This document shows positions 17,138 through 25,180 of a stretch of 64,000 nucleotides of DNA, piece by piece. A program made the translations under genes and the position numbers. The stretch's first letter is position 1, and each line of letters begins with the position of its first letter. The stretch is from Leptofilum sp965223525. GTDB taxonomy: Bacteria > Chloroflexota > Anaerolineae > Promineifilales > Promineifilaceae. The DNA lies in the NCBI RefSeq assembly GCF_965223525.1, contig NZ_CBDCWX010000005.1, forward strand, positions 2,108,001 through 2,172,000, written 5' to 3'. The notes under the pieces are model-generated. The model saw only the letters and a list, made by a program, of their open reading frames with translations. It did not search any database and was not told the DNA's origin.

Positions 17138-17799
17138 ACAACTGGCTAGGATTAATTATCTGTTTTGTATATGTGTTTGCCATTATTGGCGGGGCCGAAG
17201 GGCTGCGACGCTGGCGCGGCTACGACAGTAGCTTTACTCGCAAAGTGATCCATATTGGCGTGGGGATGATGAGCTGGGCCTTGCACTTTCTGTTTGATAC
17301 TCCCTGGTTTTTTGTCGTTGCTTGTGCCGCCTTCATAGTGATCAATTTACTCGATTGGCGGTATGGTTTTTTTGCGGCGATGGCCAGCAGCGACCGTTCT
17401 AATTTGGGCACTGTTTACTTTCCGTTTGCGGCTGCTATTGTGGCTATTTTGTTTTGGGAAACGCCGCCGCTGATGGTGGCCGCGCTGATGCCGCTGACGT
17501 GGGGGGATGGGATGGCACCGGTGGTTGGCAAAGCATACGGCCGTCGCCTTTACGCCGTCCATACCAGCACCAGGTCTGTTGAAGGGTCGCTGGGCTTTTT
17601 TGTGGGCTGTTTTATATTCACTTGGCTGGCGCTGTGGATGATGGGTGGCTCGCCCGATATTTCGCCAGTTGCTGCGCTATTGCCCGCACTCGTCATCACC
17701 GTTGCCACCACGTTGGTTGAGGCTATCTCAATTTGGGGTCTGGACAATCTGACGATTACGGCCGTTGCCATTCTAATCCTTCAAATTTGGCCGTTCTAA
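17134..17799 (+). CDS. Phytol/dolichol kinase-like (CDP-alcohol type) membrane protein
   Basis: 221 residues with about six or seven transmembrane helices. The family motifs are RKVIHIGVGMMSW, NLGTVYFPFAA, LTWGDGMAPVVGKAYGRR and RSVEGSLGFF; the GDG and EGS motifs are shared by phytol kinase VTE5, dolichol kinase and phosphatidate cytidylyltransferase-like proteins, which phosphorylate or cytidylylate isoprenoid alcohols or lipids at the membrane. It starts inside the stop of the preceding gene (ATGA). An isoprenoid-alcohol kinase role is the best guess. Confidence 0.75.
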   Translation: MNNWLGLIICFVYVFAIIGGAEGLRRWRGYDSSFTRKVIHIGVGMMSWALHFLFDTPWFFVVACAAFIVINLLDWRYGFFAAMASSDRSNLGTVYFPFAAAIVAILFWETPPLMVAALMPLTWGDGMAPVVGKAYGRRLYAVHTSTRSVEGSLGFFVGCFIFTWLALWMMGGSPDISPVAALLPALVITVATTLVEAISIWGLDNLTITAVAILILQIWPF

Positions 17800-17812
17800 A
17801 TGCAGTAATTGA

Positions 17813-17844
17813 GTCATTGGGTAATTACTCAGTTACCCAATGAC
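17813..17844. repeat. 12-bp perfect inverted repeat (GTCATTGGGTAA type)
   Basis: GTCATTGGGTAA (17813-17824) and TTACCCAATGAC (17833-17844) with an 8-nt loop, followed by a further partial copy (CTAATTACCCAATTAC). It lies between the phytol-kinase-like gene and the HAD gene and would be translated if the upstream TTG at 17809 were used. Confidence 0.6.
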
Positions 17845-17865
17845 CTAATTACCCAATTACTTCCT

Positions 17866-18543
17866 ATGACTCAAATTCCCTTCTCCGAAATTCAGGCAAT
17901 CCTGTTCGATATGGACGGAACGCTGATTGATACCGATGATGAAATGACAAAAAAGGTGGCGCGTTGGCTACGGCCGTTGCTCGGTGAACGTGGCAACCAA
18001 CTTGCCCGCTGGATCATCATGAAAATTGAATCACCCGCTAACGCCCTCATCACCCTGGCAGACAAACTGCATCTGGATGAGCCGCTCAAATGGTTCACAA
18101 CCTGGCGGTATTCGCGGCGTAAGGAGCCAATCGTGGGCAATTTTCACATCATCCCTGGCGTGTTAGAAATGCTGCATGCCATTCCCGAAAATTACCGCTT
18201 GGGCATTGTGACCACACGCAGCCGCCACCAAATTGAAGGCTTCTTGGCACAGGTGCCAGAGTTGGCTCCGCGCTTTGAAGTGACTTGCGGTTCGCAGGAC
18301 ACTCGTCGCCTTAAACCCCATCCATCCCCTATTCAGGAAGCCGCCCGGCGGCTAAATCTGCCTGAGACGGCTTGTGTGATGGTGGGCGACACGTCGGTAG
18401 ATATGCACTCGGCGCGGCGGGCGGGGGCTTGGCGCGTGGGGGTGCTGTGTGGCTTCGGCAAAGAGCCGGAGCTGCGTCGCGCGGGTGCCCAGCTCATCCT
18501 CAACAGCACGGCCGATTTTGCCCAGCTTGTACAGCAAAAATGA
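17866..18543 (+). CDS. HAD-superfamily phosphatase
   Basis: 225 residues from the ATG at 17866, chosen because the upstream TTG start would translate the palindromic repeat. HAD motif I is ILFDMDGTLIDTD, motif II is the Thr of IVTTRSRHQ, the Lys motif is RRLKPHP, and motif III is MVGDTSVDMHSARRAG. The helical cap between motifs I and II is that of the phosphoglycolate phosphatase/Gph-like subclass. It probably removes phosphate from a small metabolite in the cytoplasm; the substrate cannot be told. No operon partner is evident. Confidence 0.85.
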   Translation: MTQIPFSEIQAILFDMDGTLIDTDDEMTKKVARWLRPLLGERGNQLARWIIMKIESPANALITLADKLHLDEPLKWFTTWRYSRRKEPIVGNFHIIPGVLEMLHAIPENYRLGIVTTRSRHQIEGFLAQVPELAPRFEVTCGSQDTRRLKPHPSPIQEAARRLNLPETACVMVGDTSVDMHSARRAGAWRVGVLCGFGKEPELRRAGAQLILNSTADFAQLVQQK

Positions 18544-18610
18544 AACCTTTCACCATTAGGCGGTGTATCTCTGACAAATGATTGTTGGGTTGGACAAGTG
18601 GAGATACGCA

Positions 18611-19267
18611 ATGGTTTGGGTACAAAAACAAAAATGGTGGCTGTTGTTGAACTTGGTTGCAGCGGGAATTTTGGCTGTGGTCGTAACGCAAGGCAGTACC
18701 GATTTCAGCGCAGAGACATTTGATCCGCTGTTGGCGAGTGGCAAATGGGGCTTCCGTTTCTTGCTGCTTTCGTTGGCAATGACGCCGCTCAATCGCTATT
18801 TTGGCTGGCGTGAGGCAATTCGACTTCGCAAACCGGCTGGCTTATGGGCTTTTGGCTTTACGGCCGTTCACTTCCTCTATTACCTGATTGAATATCAATT
18901 GAACAGATTTGTCTGGCCTGTCCAGCTATTCATTTTTCTAGGCATCCTCGCTTTTGTTGTTCTCCTGGCGATGGCCGTGACCTCAAATAAAAGATCGATG
19001 CGCCGGCTGAAGCAGAATTGGAAGCGGCTGCATTGTCTTGTCTATTTAGCTGGCATTTTGGTGGGATTGCACGCCGTTCTGGCCACCTTTGGTAGTAAAC
19101 GGATTTCGGTGCGCGAGCCAGACGTGTTGCCGGAACTGATCGTTTACGGTGTTTTGCTGCTTATTTTGCTAGCGCTTCGTCTGCCGCAAGCCTGGCGACT
19201 GTGGCAAAAAATGAGAGCCAGTTTCTGGCAACGGCCGTTTGCAACCAACGTGGGCAAAAACCAATGA
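18611..19267 (+). CDS. msrQ: MsrQ-like haem-binding membrane protein (ferric reductase-like domain)
   Basis: 218 residues from the ATG at 18611, which has GTGGAG eight bases upstream; an alternative ATG at 18578 has no ribosome site. Six hydrophobic helices include AVHFLYYLIEY and RLHCLVYLAGILVGLHAVL, whose histidines match the haem ligands of the ferric reductase-like transmembrane domain of MsrQ/YedZ. MsrQ passes quinol electrons to the periplasmic methionine sulfoxide reductase MsrP; no msrP gene is present in the window, so the partner is unknown. The gene ends one base from the convergent SpoU methylase gene. Confidence 0.7.
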   Translation: MVWVQKQKWWLLLNLVAAGILAVVVTQGSTDFSAETFDPLLASGKWGFRFLLLSLAMTPLNRYFGWREAIRLRKPAGLWAFGFTAVHFLYYLIEYQLNRFVWPVQLFIFLGILAFVVLLAMAVTSNKRSMRRLKQNWKRLHCLVYLAGILVGLHAVLATFGSKRISVREPDVLPELIVYGVLLLILLALRLPQAWRLWQKMRASFWQRPFATNVGKNQ

Positions 19268-19268
19268 A

Positions 19269-19790
19269 TTACCTATGATGCAAAATGTGGTAAAGGACGA
19301 TGCTGAACGCGACGTGGACGTTGAGTGAGAGCCCCTTGCCATACATCGGCAAGAAAACGGCCGCATCGCAGGCATTCAAGGTCGCTTTGGTGACGCCGTG
19401 GTCTTCATGCCCCAGCACCAGGCAGGTTTTTTGGGGGTAGGTGAAGGTGTGATAGGGAACGGCCGTATCCGAAAGCTCCACAGCCACGACGGTGTACCCT
19501 TCTTCTTTAAGCTGGTGAACGGCCGTAACCGGCTCTTTTTCATACCGCCACGGCACGCGCAAACTTTTGAACCGCCCAACTTTATCAATTGTTGGGTGGG
19601 GTGGCGTGGGGGTGATGCCCGTCAGCACTAGTTCCGTCAGGTTGGCACCATCTGCCACGCGGAAGATAGAGCCAACGTTGGCTGGGTACTCAATGCTTTG
19701 CAGCAATCCCACAATATCAAAATCCGGCTGGTTCTCTCGCCGATAATCCCGTAAAAAACGCTTTAACTCAGTGCCAATCAATGGTTTCAT
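19269..19790 (-). CDS. SpoU/TrmH-family RNA 2'-O-methyltransferase
   Basis: 173 residues, the size of a stand-alone SPOUT domain. Motif 1 is EYPANVGSIFRVADG, motif 2 is CLVLGHEDHGV, and motif 3 is LPMYGKGLSLNVHVAFSI, forming the trefoil knot that binds SAM. Family members methylate ribose 2'-OH in tRNA or 23S rRNA. There is no extra RNA-binding N-terminal domain, so the target is uncertain; tRNA modification like TrmL or TrmH is plausible. It is convergent with the MsrQ-like gene, sharing a 1-bp gap. Confidence 0.88.
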   Translation of the reverse strand: MKPLIGTELKRFLRDYRRENQPDFDIVGLLQSIEYPANVGSIFRVADGANLTELVLTGITPTPPHPTIDKVGRFKSLRVPWRYEKEPVTAVHQLKEEGYTVVAVELSDTAVPYHTFTYPQKTCLVLGHEDHGVTKATLNACDAAVFLPMYGKGLSLNVHVAFSIVLYHILHHR

Positions 19791-19897
19791 AACGCTCGTT
19801 ATTCAAAATGCTTTTCCGCTTTTACCTATTTGCCCAAATCTACCAGATAAAATGAATTTCGTCTTGTTCTTTGTGATAAGTTCAGAATGATGCGGAA

Positions 19898-20521
19898 TTA
19901 AATCAAGGGTTTGCGAATGGGAGCAAAGGAGTAACGATGCCGCAGGCAAGGGCCGTGCTTTTTGAGGGCGTCTCGGTGTTGCTGGGTGCCATACCCTTTA
20001 TGTTGGGCAAAGCCGTAGTGGGGAAACTGGCTGTCTAGTTCAACCATCAGCCGATCGCGGGTGACTTTGGCCAGGATAGAGGCGGCGGCAATGCTGAGAC
20101 TTTTGCCATCGCCACGCACAATTGATTTTTGGGGGATGTTGAGGTGGGGCAGGCGGATACGGCCGTCTATCAATAAAAATTGGGGCGCGGGGGTGAGTTG
20201 GGCAACGGCCGTTGCCATCGCCAAACGGTTGGCAGGCAGGATGCCAATTTCGTCAATGACCGAGGCGGGCTGCTGGCCGATGCCGAAGGTTATTGCGTGT
20301 TGCGTAATGCGTAGGTAGAGGGCTTCTCGCTTTTTAGCGGAGAGCGTTTTAGAGTCGTTTACTTCGCGAAGGAGGGTTTCGATTTGGTTGTTGAGCGGCA
20401 AGATGACGGCGGTTGCCACCACTGGGCCAGCCAGTGCGCCGCGTCCGGCTTCGTCTATTCCGGCGATGTGGGTGACCTGGTGTTGTTGGGAAACGGCCGT
20501 TTCCAGTGCCAAATTTGCCAT
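19898..20521 (-). CDS. rnhB: Ribonuclease HII
   Basis: 207 residues, normal for bacterial RNase HII, which cuts RNA in RNA-DNA hybrids and starts removal of single ribonucleotides from DNA. The catalytic residues are visible: GIDEAGRGALAGPVV (D and E of the DEAG motif), NDSKTLS, LLIDG, and ASILAKVTRDRLM. The start is the ATG at 20521. The gap to the SpoU gene downstream is 107 bp, and upstream a 12-bp inverted repeat separates it from the glycosyltransferase gene. It contains ACGGCCGT sites at 20159, 20204 and 20493. Confidence 0.95.
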   Translation of the reverse strand: MANLALETAVSQQHQVTHIAGIDEAGRGALAGPVVATAVILPLNNQIETLLREVNDSKTLSAKKREALYLRITQHAITFGIGQQPASVIDEIGILPANRLAMATAVAQLTPAPQFLLIDGRIRLPHLNIPQKSIVRGDGKSLSIAAASILAKVTRDRLMVELDSQFPHYGFAQHKGYGTQQHRDALKKHGPCLRHRYSFAPIRKPLI

Positions 20522-20535
20522 TAGATCAAATCAAA

Positions 20536-20574
20536 GATTACGCAGATTTAACGAATTTTATTATCTGCGTAATC
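20536..20574. repeat. 12-bp perfect inverted repeat (GATTACGCAGAT type)
   Basis: GATTACGCAGAT (20536-20547) and ATCTGCGTAATC (20563-20574) around a 15-nt loop, between two minus-strand genes. Related sequences occur at 29165-29200 and 43746-43778. It has a short T-rich loop but no T-run after the stem. Confidence 0.6.
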
Positions 20575-20626
20575 TGCGAAATCTGTTGATAAAAATCACT
20601 TTCATCGGACGATGCGTCCTGTTTGA

Positions 20627-21406
20627 TTATTTTGGGGTGGGGTGGGGCTTGCCAGCCGCCTGCTGTTTTGCTTGCCGCGCGTAAACGCCCGTGAGCAGAT
20701 TCCAGCGAATATGGACGGCTTCCCAAACGTTTTTGAGGTAATCTAGCTTCGTCACGTGCGTTCCGGCAGCATCTTGCCAATCGGCCGGAATAATTTTAAT
20801 GTCGTAGCCAAAGCGACGCGCCAAAGCCAACGCTTCATCATCGTAGCTCCAACCGTTCATCTTTGCCACAGAGAAAATCTTGTTGGCGGCCGTGGCCGAA
20901 AATGCCTTGAAGCCACAGCGTGTATCCCAGATGCCCGGTACGACCAAAATTTGAATGAGCAGATTGCCCGCATTGCCCAAAAACCGTTTGTAAAATGGTT
21001 GAGGGCGAGCCTGGATTGCGCCTACAGCATCTTTGCCATCGCGGGAGCAAATAACCACACTGGCTCCTTTATCAAAAATCGGTTTCATCTGGTCAAAATG
21101 GCGCATGTCGGTGGAGTTGTCGGCGTCGGTGAAGAGGCGAATGTCGCCGCGCGCGGCCAGCATCCCCTGACGCACCGTGTATCCTTTGCCCATGTTTTGC
21201 TTGCGGTCTATCCAGCGGATATGCTCTTTGCCCTGGGCGAAGGTTGCCACAATGCGCAAGGTGTTGTCTGTGGGGCCGTCTAGCACAATGAGCAGCTCCC
21301 AACTGTAGGTTTGTTGGCTGAGGTAGCTGTAAACGGCCGTTAGCGTCTGGCCGATGCGCTTTTCCTCGTTGTAGGCTGGGATAATTACAGATAAATACGG
21401 TTTCAT
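20627..21406 (-). CDS. GT2 glycosyltransferase, dolichyl/polyprenyl-phosphate sugar transferase type
   Basis: 259 residues from the ATG at 21406, which has AGGAAGAG six bases ahead; in-frame ATGs at 21430 and 21469 would overlap the upstream gene. GT-A motifs: LSVIIPAYNEEKRIGQTL, ELLIVLDGPTDNT, and the metal-binding DADNSTD. The pieces QNMGKGYTVRQGMLAARG and DTRCGFKAF are typical of Alg5/DPM1-like enzymes that make polyprenyl-phosphate glucose or mannose. It follows another GT2 gene on the same strand with a 37-bp gap, suggesting co-expression for surface-glycan synthesis. Confidence 0.85.
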   Translation of the reverse strand: MKPYLSVIIPAYNEEKRIGQTLTAVYSYLSQQTYSWELLIVLDGPTDNTLRIVATFAQGKEHIRWIDRKQNMGKGYTVRQGMLAARGDIRLFTDADNSTDMRHFDQMKPIFDKGASVVICSRDGKDAVGAIQARPQPFYKRFLGNAGNLLIQILVVPGIWDTRCGFKAFSATAANKIFSVAKMNGWSYDDEALALARRFGYDIKIIPADWQDAAGTHVTKLDYLKNVWEAVHIRWNLLTGVYARQAKQQAAGKPHPTPK

Positions 21407-21443
21407 TTGCTCTTCCTGTTCCTTCGTCATCAGGGGAGCAATG

Positions 21444-22409
21444 TTACCCGTCGGCAGGGGTCTCGTCAACCGGGGTCAGGACGGCCGTTAGGGAATCGTC
21501 GTCTACCCGTCGGAGAGCTTGAATGTGGCGGCGTTTGGGCCACATTTTGAAGATGCCCCACAGTCCGGCGAGCTGTCCACGCAGGCGAGCCCGAGCCGCT
21601 TCACCCCGCCAGGCACGCAGGGCATCGCGGCTGATTGTGAGCTGGGCGAGCAAAATCTTTTGCCAATGGCGGCGCAGCAGGGTGGAGGGGTAATTTTTCC
21701 AGATGAGGTAGAGGAAATTACGGCCGTCATAATAGCTACCTGTTACCGATCCACCTGTGGCTTTGAGTTTGTGGTAGACAACGGCCGTTGGCACATAAAG
21801 CACCTGCCAGCCCGCCAACTGCGCCCGCCAGCCCATGTCTACATCCTCGCAGCTAAAGAAGAAATCATCATCGAGGAAGCCAATTTCCTCCAGCATCGCC
21901 CGCCGATACGCCGAAGAACCGCCACAGGCGCTAAAAACGGGCTCGATTTGGTTGAACTGCCCCACATCTTTTTGCCAAACGCCCCGGTTGCCGGGAATGC
22001 CGTCTACGCGGTAAAAATCTCCAGCTGTGTGGAAGGTGTCCCGCTGGTCGAACAGCAGCATTTTGCTGGCAACCATGCCCACCTGCGGATTTTGCTCAAA
22101 CGCTTGCCAAACTTCGCGTAGCCAACTTTTCTCAACTTCGGTGTCGTTGTTCAGTAGGATGACAATTTCGCCCGTGGATGCTTCCCAGCCAGCGTTGCAC
22201 GCGCCGGTGAATCCCCGATTTTGCCTCAGCTCAATCAGCGTTACCTCTGGGAACTGCTCACGCACGTATGCCTGCGAGCCGTCGCTGGAGCCATTGTCTA
22301 CCAGTAGCACCTCATAATCGGTAAACGTTTGCTGCCGCAGCGAACCGAGGCAGTCGTCCAGGTGGTGTTTGCCGTTAAGGTGGGGGATAATGATGGATAT
22401 TTTTTGCAT
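21444..22409 (-). CDS. GT2 family glycosyltransferase (rhamnosyltransferase-like)
   Basis: 321 residues from the ATG at 22409. A longer frame to 22526 is rejected because its first 39 residues translate a REP palindrome and an ACGGCCGT site. GT-A features: ISIIIPHLNGKHHLDDCL, LLVDNGSSDGSQ, QNRGFTGACNAGW, LLNNDTEVE (DxD-like) and FFFSCEDVDMGWRAQLAG with the ED catalytic pair. Enzymes of this type transfer rhamnose or other deoxyhexoses to cell-surface polysaccharide. The rfbD-like gene at 27.4-28.2 kb could supply dTDP-rhamnose, though it is not adjacent. Confidence 0.85.
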   Translation of the reverse strand: MQKISIIIPHLNGKHHLDDCLGSLRQQTFTDYEVLLVDNGSSDGSQAYVREQFPEVTLIELRQNRGFTGACNAGWEASTGEIVILLNNDTEVEKSWLREVWQAFEQNPQVGMVASKMLLFDQRDTFHTAGDFYRVDGIPGNRGVWQKDVGQFNQIEPVFSACGGSSAYRRAMLEEIGFLDDDFFFSCEDVDMGWRAQLAGWQVLYVPTAVVYHKLKATGGSVTGSYYDGRNFLYLIWKNYPSTLLRRHWQKILLAQLTISRDALRAWRGEAARARLRGQLAGLWGIFKMWPKRRHIQALRRVDDDSLTAVLTPVDETPADG

Positions 22410-22460
22410 TGGGCGGATTGTATGGGGAACGGCCGTTTCCATCAAAAATAGGTCGGGTAG

Positions 22461-22524
22461 GGGCGAGGCAGGTGGCCACGGTCCCCCAAATTTCGCCGTC
22501 TGAACCTCACCACCTGCCTCGCCC
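22461..22524. repeat. REP palindrome 1
   Basis: Arms GGGCGAGGCAGGTGG (22461-22475) and CCACCTGCCTCGCCC (22510-22524) are perfect reverse complements with a 34-nt loop. It lies 57 bp before the RAYT gene. The outer flank GTAG before the left arm is shared with copies 2 and 4. Confidence 0.9.
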
Positions 22525-22581
22525 ATTTACATCGCAAACCGCCTGGTCATTGCTACCGCATGTGTTGGTTAAAATTAGGTC

Positions 22582-23133
22582 ATGTCGCGCCAATTTGATC
22601 CGAAAAAACATCACCGTCATTCGATTCGCCTGAAGGGGTGGGATTACGGTAGCGCAGGGCTGTATTTTGTCACAATTTGCACCCATACCCGCCAAAATCT
22701 GTTTGCCGATCCAAAATTGCATGAAATTGCCACGATGGCCTGGGATCACATTCCCCAACAGGAACATGCCAAACACGTCGTTTTGGATGAATCCATTTTG
22801 ATGTGGGATCATACGCACGGCATCATCGGGTTGACCACGCCCGAAGGTGGGGAAGGCAATTTCACCACCTTGCAGCCCGGTTCGGTGGGGGCGATTGTGG
22901 GGAATTATAAAATGTTGGTTGCCAAGCGGGTGAAGGCGATGTTGAAGATGGGCGGTACCGATTTCAAGGTGTGGCAGCGCGGATATTACGAACGCATCAT
23001 CCGCAATGAACGAGAATTAAACGCCATTCGCCAATACATTCAAGAAAACCCCATCCGCCACGCTGAAAAACGCGACAATCTAGACCAATTATTCACCAAA
23101 ATGAATTACATCAACACCAAACAACACCGGTAG
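22582..23133 (+). CDS. REP-associated tyrosine transposase (RAYT, Y1_Tnp family)
   Basis: 183 residues of the IS200/IS605-like HUH endonuclease family. HSIRLKGWDYGSAGLYFVTIC is the typical N-terminal strand; MWDHTHGIIGL carries the HxH metal ligands; WQRGYYERIIRNERELNAI carries the catalytic tyrosine, followed by RQYIQENP. RAYTs cut and join single-stranded REP hairpins. Here the gene lies between REP palindromes on both sides, and its own stop codon TAG (23131-23133) is the first part of REP 2. Length and motifs are complete, so it may be active. No ACGGCCGT site is present in the gene. Confidence 0.92.
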   Translation: MSRQFDPKKHHRHSIRLKGWDYGSAGLYFVTICTHTRQNLFADPKLHEIATMAWDHIPQQEHAKHVVLDESILMWDHTHGIIGLTTPEGGEGNFTTLQPGSVGAIVGNYKMLVAKRVKAMLKMGGTDFKVWQRGYYERIIRNERELNAIRQYIQENPIRHAEKRDNLDQLFTKMNYINTKQHR

Positions 23134-23197
23134 GGGCGAGGCAGGTGGCCACGATCTCCCAAAATTCGCCACCTGAACCTCACCACCTGCCTCGCCC
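23134..23197. repeat. REP palindrome 2
   Basis: Arms GGGCGAGGCAGGTGG (23134-23148) and CCACCTGCCTCGCCC (23183-23197), perfect, 34-nt loop. It is a near-identical direct copy of REP 1 including the loop (GCCACGATCTCCC versus GCCACGGTCCCCC). The TAG just left of it ends the RAYT gene. Confidence 0.9.
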
Positions 23198-23235
23198 ATT
23201 TTACATTGCGAACCATATTGGGTATTGTGGCATTT

Positions 23236-23299
23236 GGGCGAGGCGATTGGATGGGTTGTTTTGTCGAAATTTGCAGGTTGGTTGCCAACCGCCTCGCCC
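23236..23299. repeat. REP palindrome 3 (inverted, variant arms)
   Basis: GGGCGAGGCGATTGG (23236-23250) and CCAACCGCCTCGCCC (23285-23299), one mismatch. The flank CTACCG follows the right arm, the reverse complement of the CGGTAG that precedes REP 2, so this copy is in the opposite orientation. With REP 2 it makes a BIME-like pair 38 bp apart. Confidence 0.85.
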
Positions 23300-23385
23300 C
23301 TACCGTAATTTTGGTTATGGCATAAAATAGGTGGCAGATGTTTTTGTAATGGTGTCCGATAAACAAACCAACCAACCGCAGTCCT

Positions 23386-24960
23386 ATGAGTGAACAAATT
23401 CACGTCCGTGCCCGAAAATTTTTGCAAGAATTCTTTAGCGATGAAGAGTTGACCAATTTTTGCTTTGATTATTTTCCTCAAGTTTACAATGATTTCACAA
23501 CGGGAATGCCCAGAAGCCAAAAGGTGCGGATGGTAGTGGAAAACAGCCAGCGGCGCGGCCGTTTTGATGAACTGCTGGCGGCTTTAGAGCGAGAACGCCC
23601 CAAAAGTTACCCAGACCATTTTGCAGAGCAGCCCCAGCAAATTGACCCGAAACCCAAACCCGCAGAAACAATTGAACGCAACCCGCGCCAAATATTTATT
23701 AGCCATGCCCACCAGGATGCCGCATTTGCCCAGAAATTGGCATCCGATTTGCAAGCCAACGGTTGGCAAACCTGGATGGCACCTGACAACATTCGACCCG
23801 GGGAAAAATGGGTGGAGGCGATAAACCGGGGATTGTCTGAGAGTGGTGTGTTTGTTTTGCTGCTGACTCCAGACGCAGTTGCTTCTCGCTGGGTGACAAG
23901 TGAGATGAACGTGGCCATTGGCATGGAACACCGTGAAGAGATGCGGTTGCTGCCCTTGAATGTAAAATCTGCGGCTACACCTGCACTTTGGCAGGCGTAC
24001 CAGTGGATTCGGTTTGATGGAAATTATGATGCTAGTTTAGCTGCCATTCTTAGTGAATTAGACCACTACAAAAAAAACGAGAAGCAAGGAACTCAATCCA
24101 AAGCACAAGGAAAACAAGAAGAGCAAATATTGAATGTAGATTCGGCCAGACCCTCAACAATTCAGTTAAAAAATACACTTAGCCAACCACAAACCTTAGG
24201 TGAGAAAATCAGAGCAATACCAAGACAGGTGTTGTACGGTGTTGGCGGGCTTATTCTTATCGTTTTAGTCGTTGGACTTTGGCTAGAATCAAATAGCCGT
24301 CCGGAACTGGAACCAACTGAGGTTGCTGAAATGGCAGTTGCTAATAATGAAGAGTTGGAGGTGGAAGAAACACCAAAACCTACAGGGAGTTCAACACCTA
24401 CTAACGAGCCGACAAGTGGTTCCGTTGTTTCAGAAACTACCTCTGAGTCGCCCACTGGTGTCAACTTATGCTTAAACACCTTTGCCGATGACAATGACAA
24501 TGGCCAATATGAAGTTGGTGAGGGCTTTATAGGCCAGGTATCCTTCCGCGTGACAAAAAACAGTCAAGTGGTAGGGCAAGCCGTGTCCAGCGGTGGCGAT
24601 GAGCCTGTCTGCTTTGATAAGTTAGAGCCAGGTGATTACCAGATCGAGCAGATTGTACCTGAGTGGTTAGTGATGACCACCGCAGCCAATATTAGTGTAA
24701 CCTTGGTTGAAGGGGAAACAATCGGGGTGCTGTTTGGCAGCCGCTTTCGCTTAGAAGATGAAGAAATAGATAGTGTTACCGATGTGCAAGAGACAGCAGC
24801 TTTGGAAACTGCGACTTTAGAAAGTGGCGTAGAAGATTCCACTATCTCACCAGATAAGGAGAGTGGTTTTTCCCTCAAAAATAGCTTGTTTATCCCGATA
24901 GTTGTAGTTGTTGTTATCCTAGGCACGAGTCTTTATGTGAAGCTGCGCAAGATTGCGTAA
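23386..24960 (+). CDS. EAD1-TIR transmembrane receptor-like protein with SdrD-B-like ectodomain
   Basis: 524 residues in five parts. Residues 8-72 match effector-associated domain 1 (EAD1): FFSDEELTNFCFDYFP then GRFDELLAALERERP. Residues 100-230 are a TIR domain: QIFISHAHQDAAFAQKL, WMAPDNIRPGEKW, FVLLLTPDAVASRWV. A transmembrane helix follows (GVGGLILIVLVVGLWL, about 285-302), then a Thr/Ser/Pro-rich stalk, then an SdrD-B/collagen-binding-B-like beta domain (CLNTFADDNDNGQYEVGEG), and a C-terminal helix (LFIPIVVVVVILGTSLYV) with a basic tail. TIR domains in bacteria are often NAD-cleaving effectors or signalling scaffolds. The gene lacks ACGGCCGT sites and directly follows the REP/RAYT block. 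Catalytic Glu of NADase TIRs is not securely placed by eye. Confidence 0.82.
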   Translation: MSEQIHVRARKFLQEFFSDEELTNFCFDYFPQVYNDFTTGMPRSQKVRMVVENSQRRGRFDELLAALERERPKSYPDHFAEQPQQIDPKPKPAETIERNPRQIFISHAHQDAAFAQKLASDLQANGWQTWMAPDNIRPGEKWVEAINRGLSESGVFVLLLTPDAVASRWVTSEMNVAIGMEHREEMRLLPLNVKSAATPALWQAYQWIRFDGNYDASLAAILSELDHYKKNEKQGTQSKAQGKQEEQILNVDSARPSTIQLKNTLSQPQTLGEKIRAIPRQVLYGVGGLILIVLVVGLWLESNSRPELEPTEVAEMAVANNEELEVEETPKPTGSSTPTNEPTSGSVVSETTSESPTGVNLCLNTFADDNDNGQYEVGEGFIGQVSFRVTKNSQVVGQAVSSGGDEPVCFDKLEPGDYQIEQIVPEWLVMTTAANISVTLVEGETIGVLFGSRFRLEDEEIDSVTDVQETAALETATLESGVEDSTISPDKESGFSLKNSLFIPIVVVVVILGTSLYVKLRKIA

Positions 24961-25180
24961 TTTACATGGACTCAATTTGGTAAGTTTACGAACAAATTAT
25001 TGGATCAGGACTTGAAAGTTTACACGACTCAGTAGAAGCTAACCAACACTTTCATACATATCCAGCCTTGAAATGTATCTTTGGTCGCAAACGCTATGCC
25101 CAGTAATCGGTTATTTGTAAGAAGCCTGATGGCTATATAGTTAAAGTATTGTCCTAAGAACAAAGTAATGGCCGAACGTC

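Noticed and set aside
21519..22121. 200-residue plus-strand frame
   Set aside because: Shadow of the GT2 gene on the other strand, which has all catalytic motifs.
24961..25180. A gene or regulatory element in the gap after the TIR gene
   Set aside because: No frame with a ribosome site, no stem of note and no repeat family member were found.
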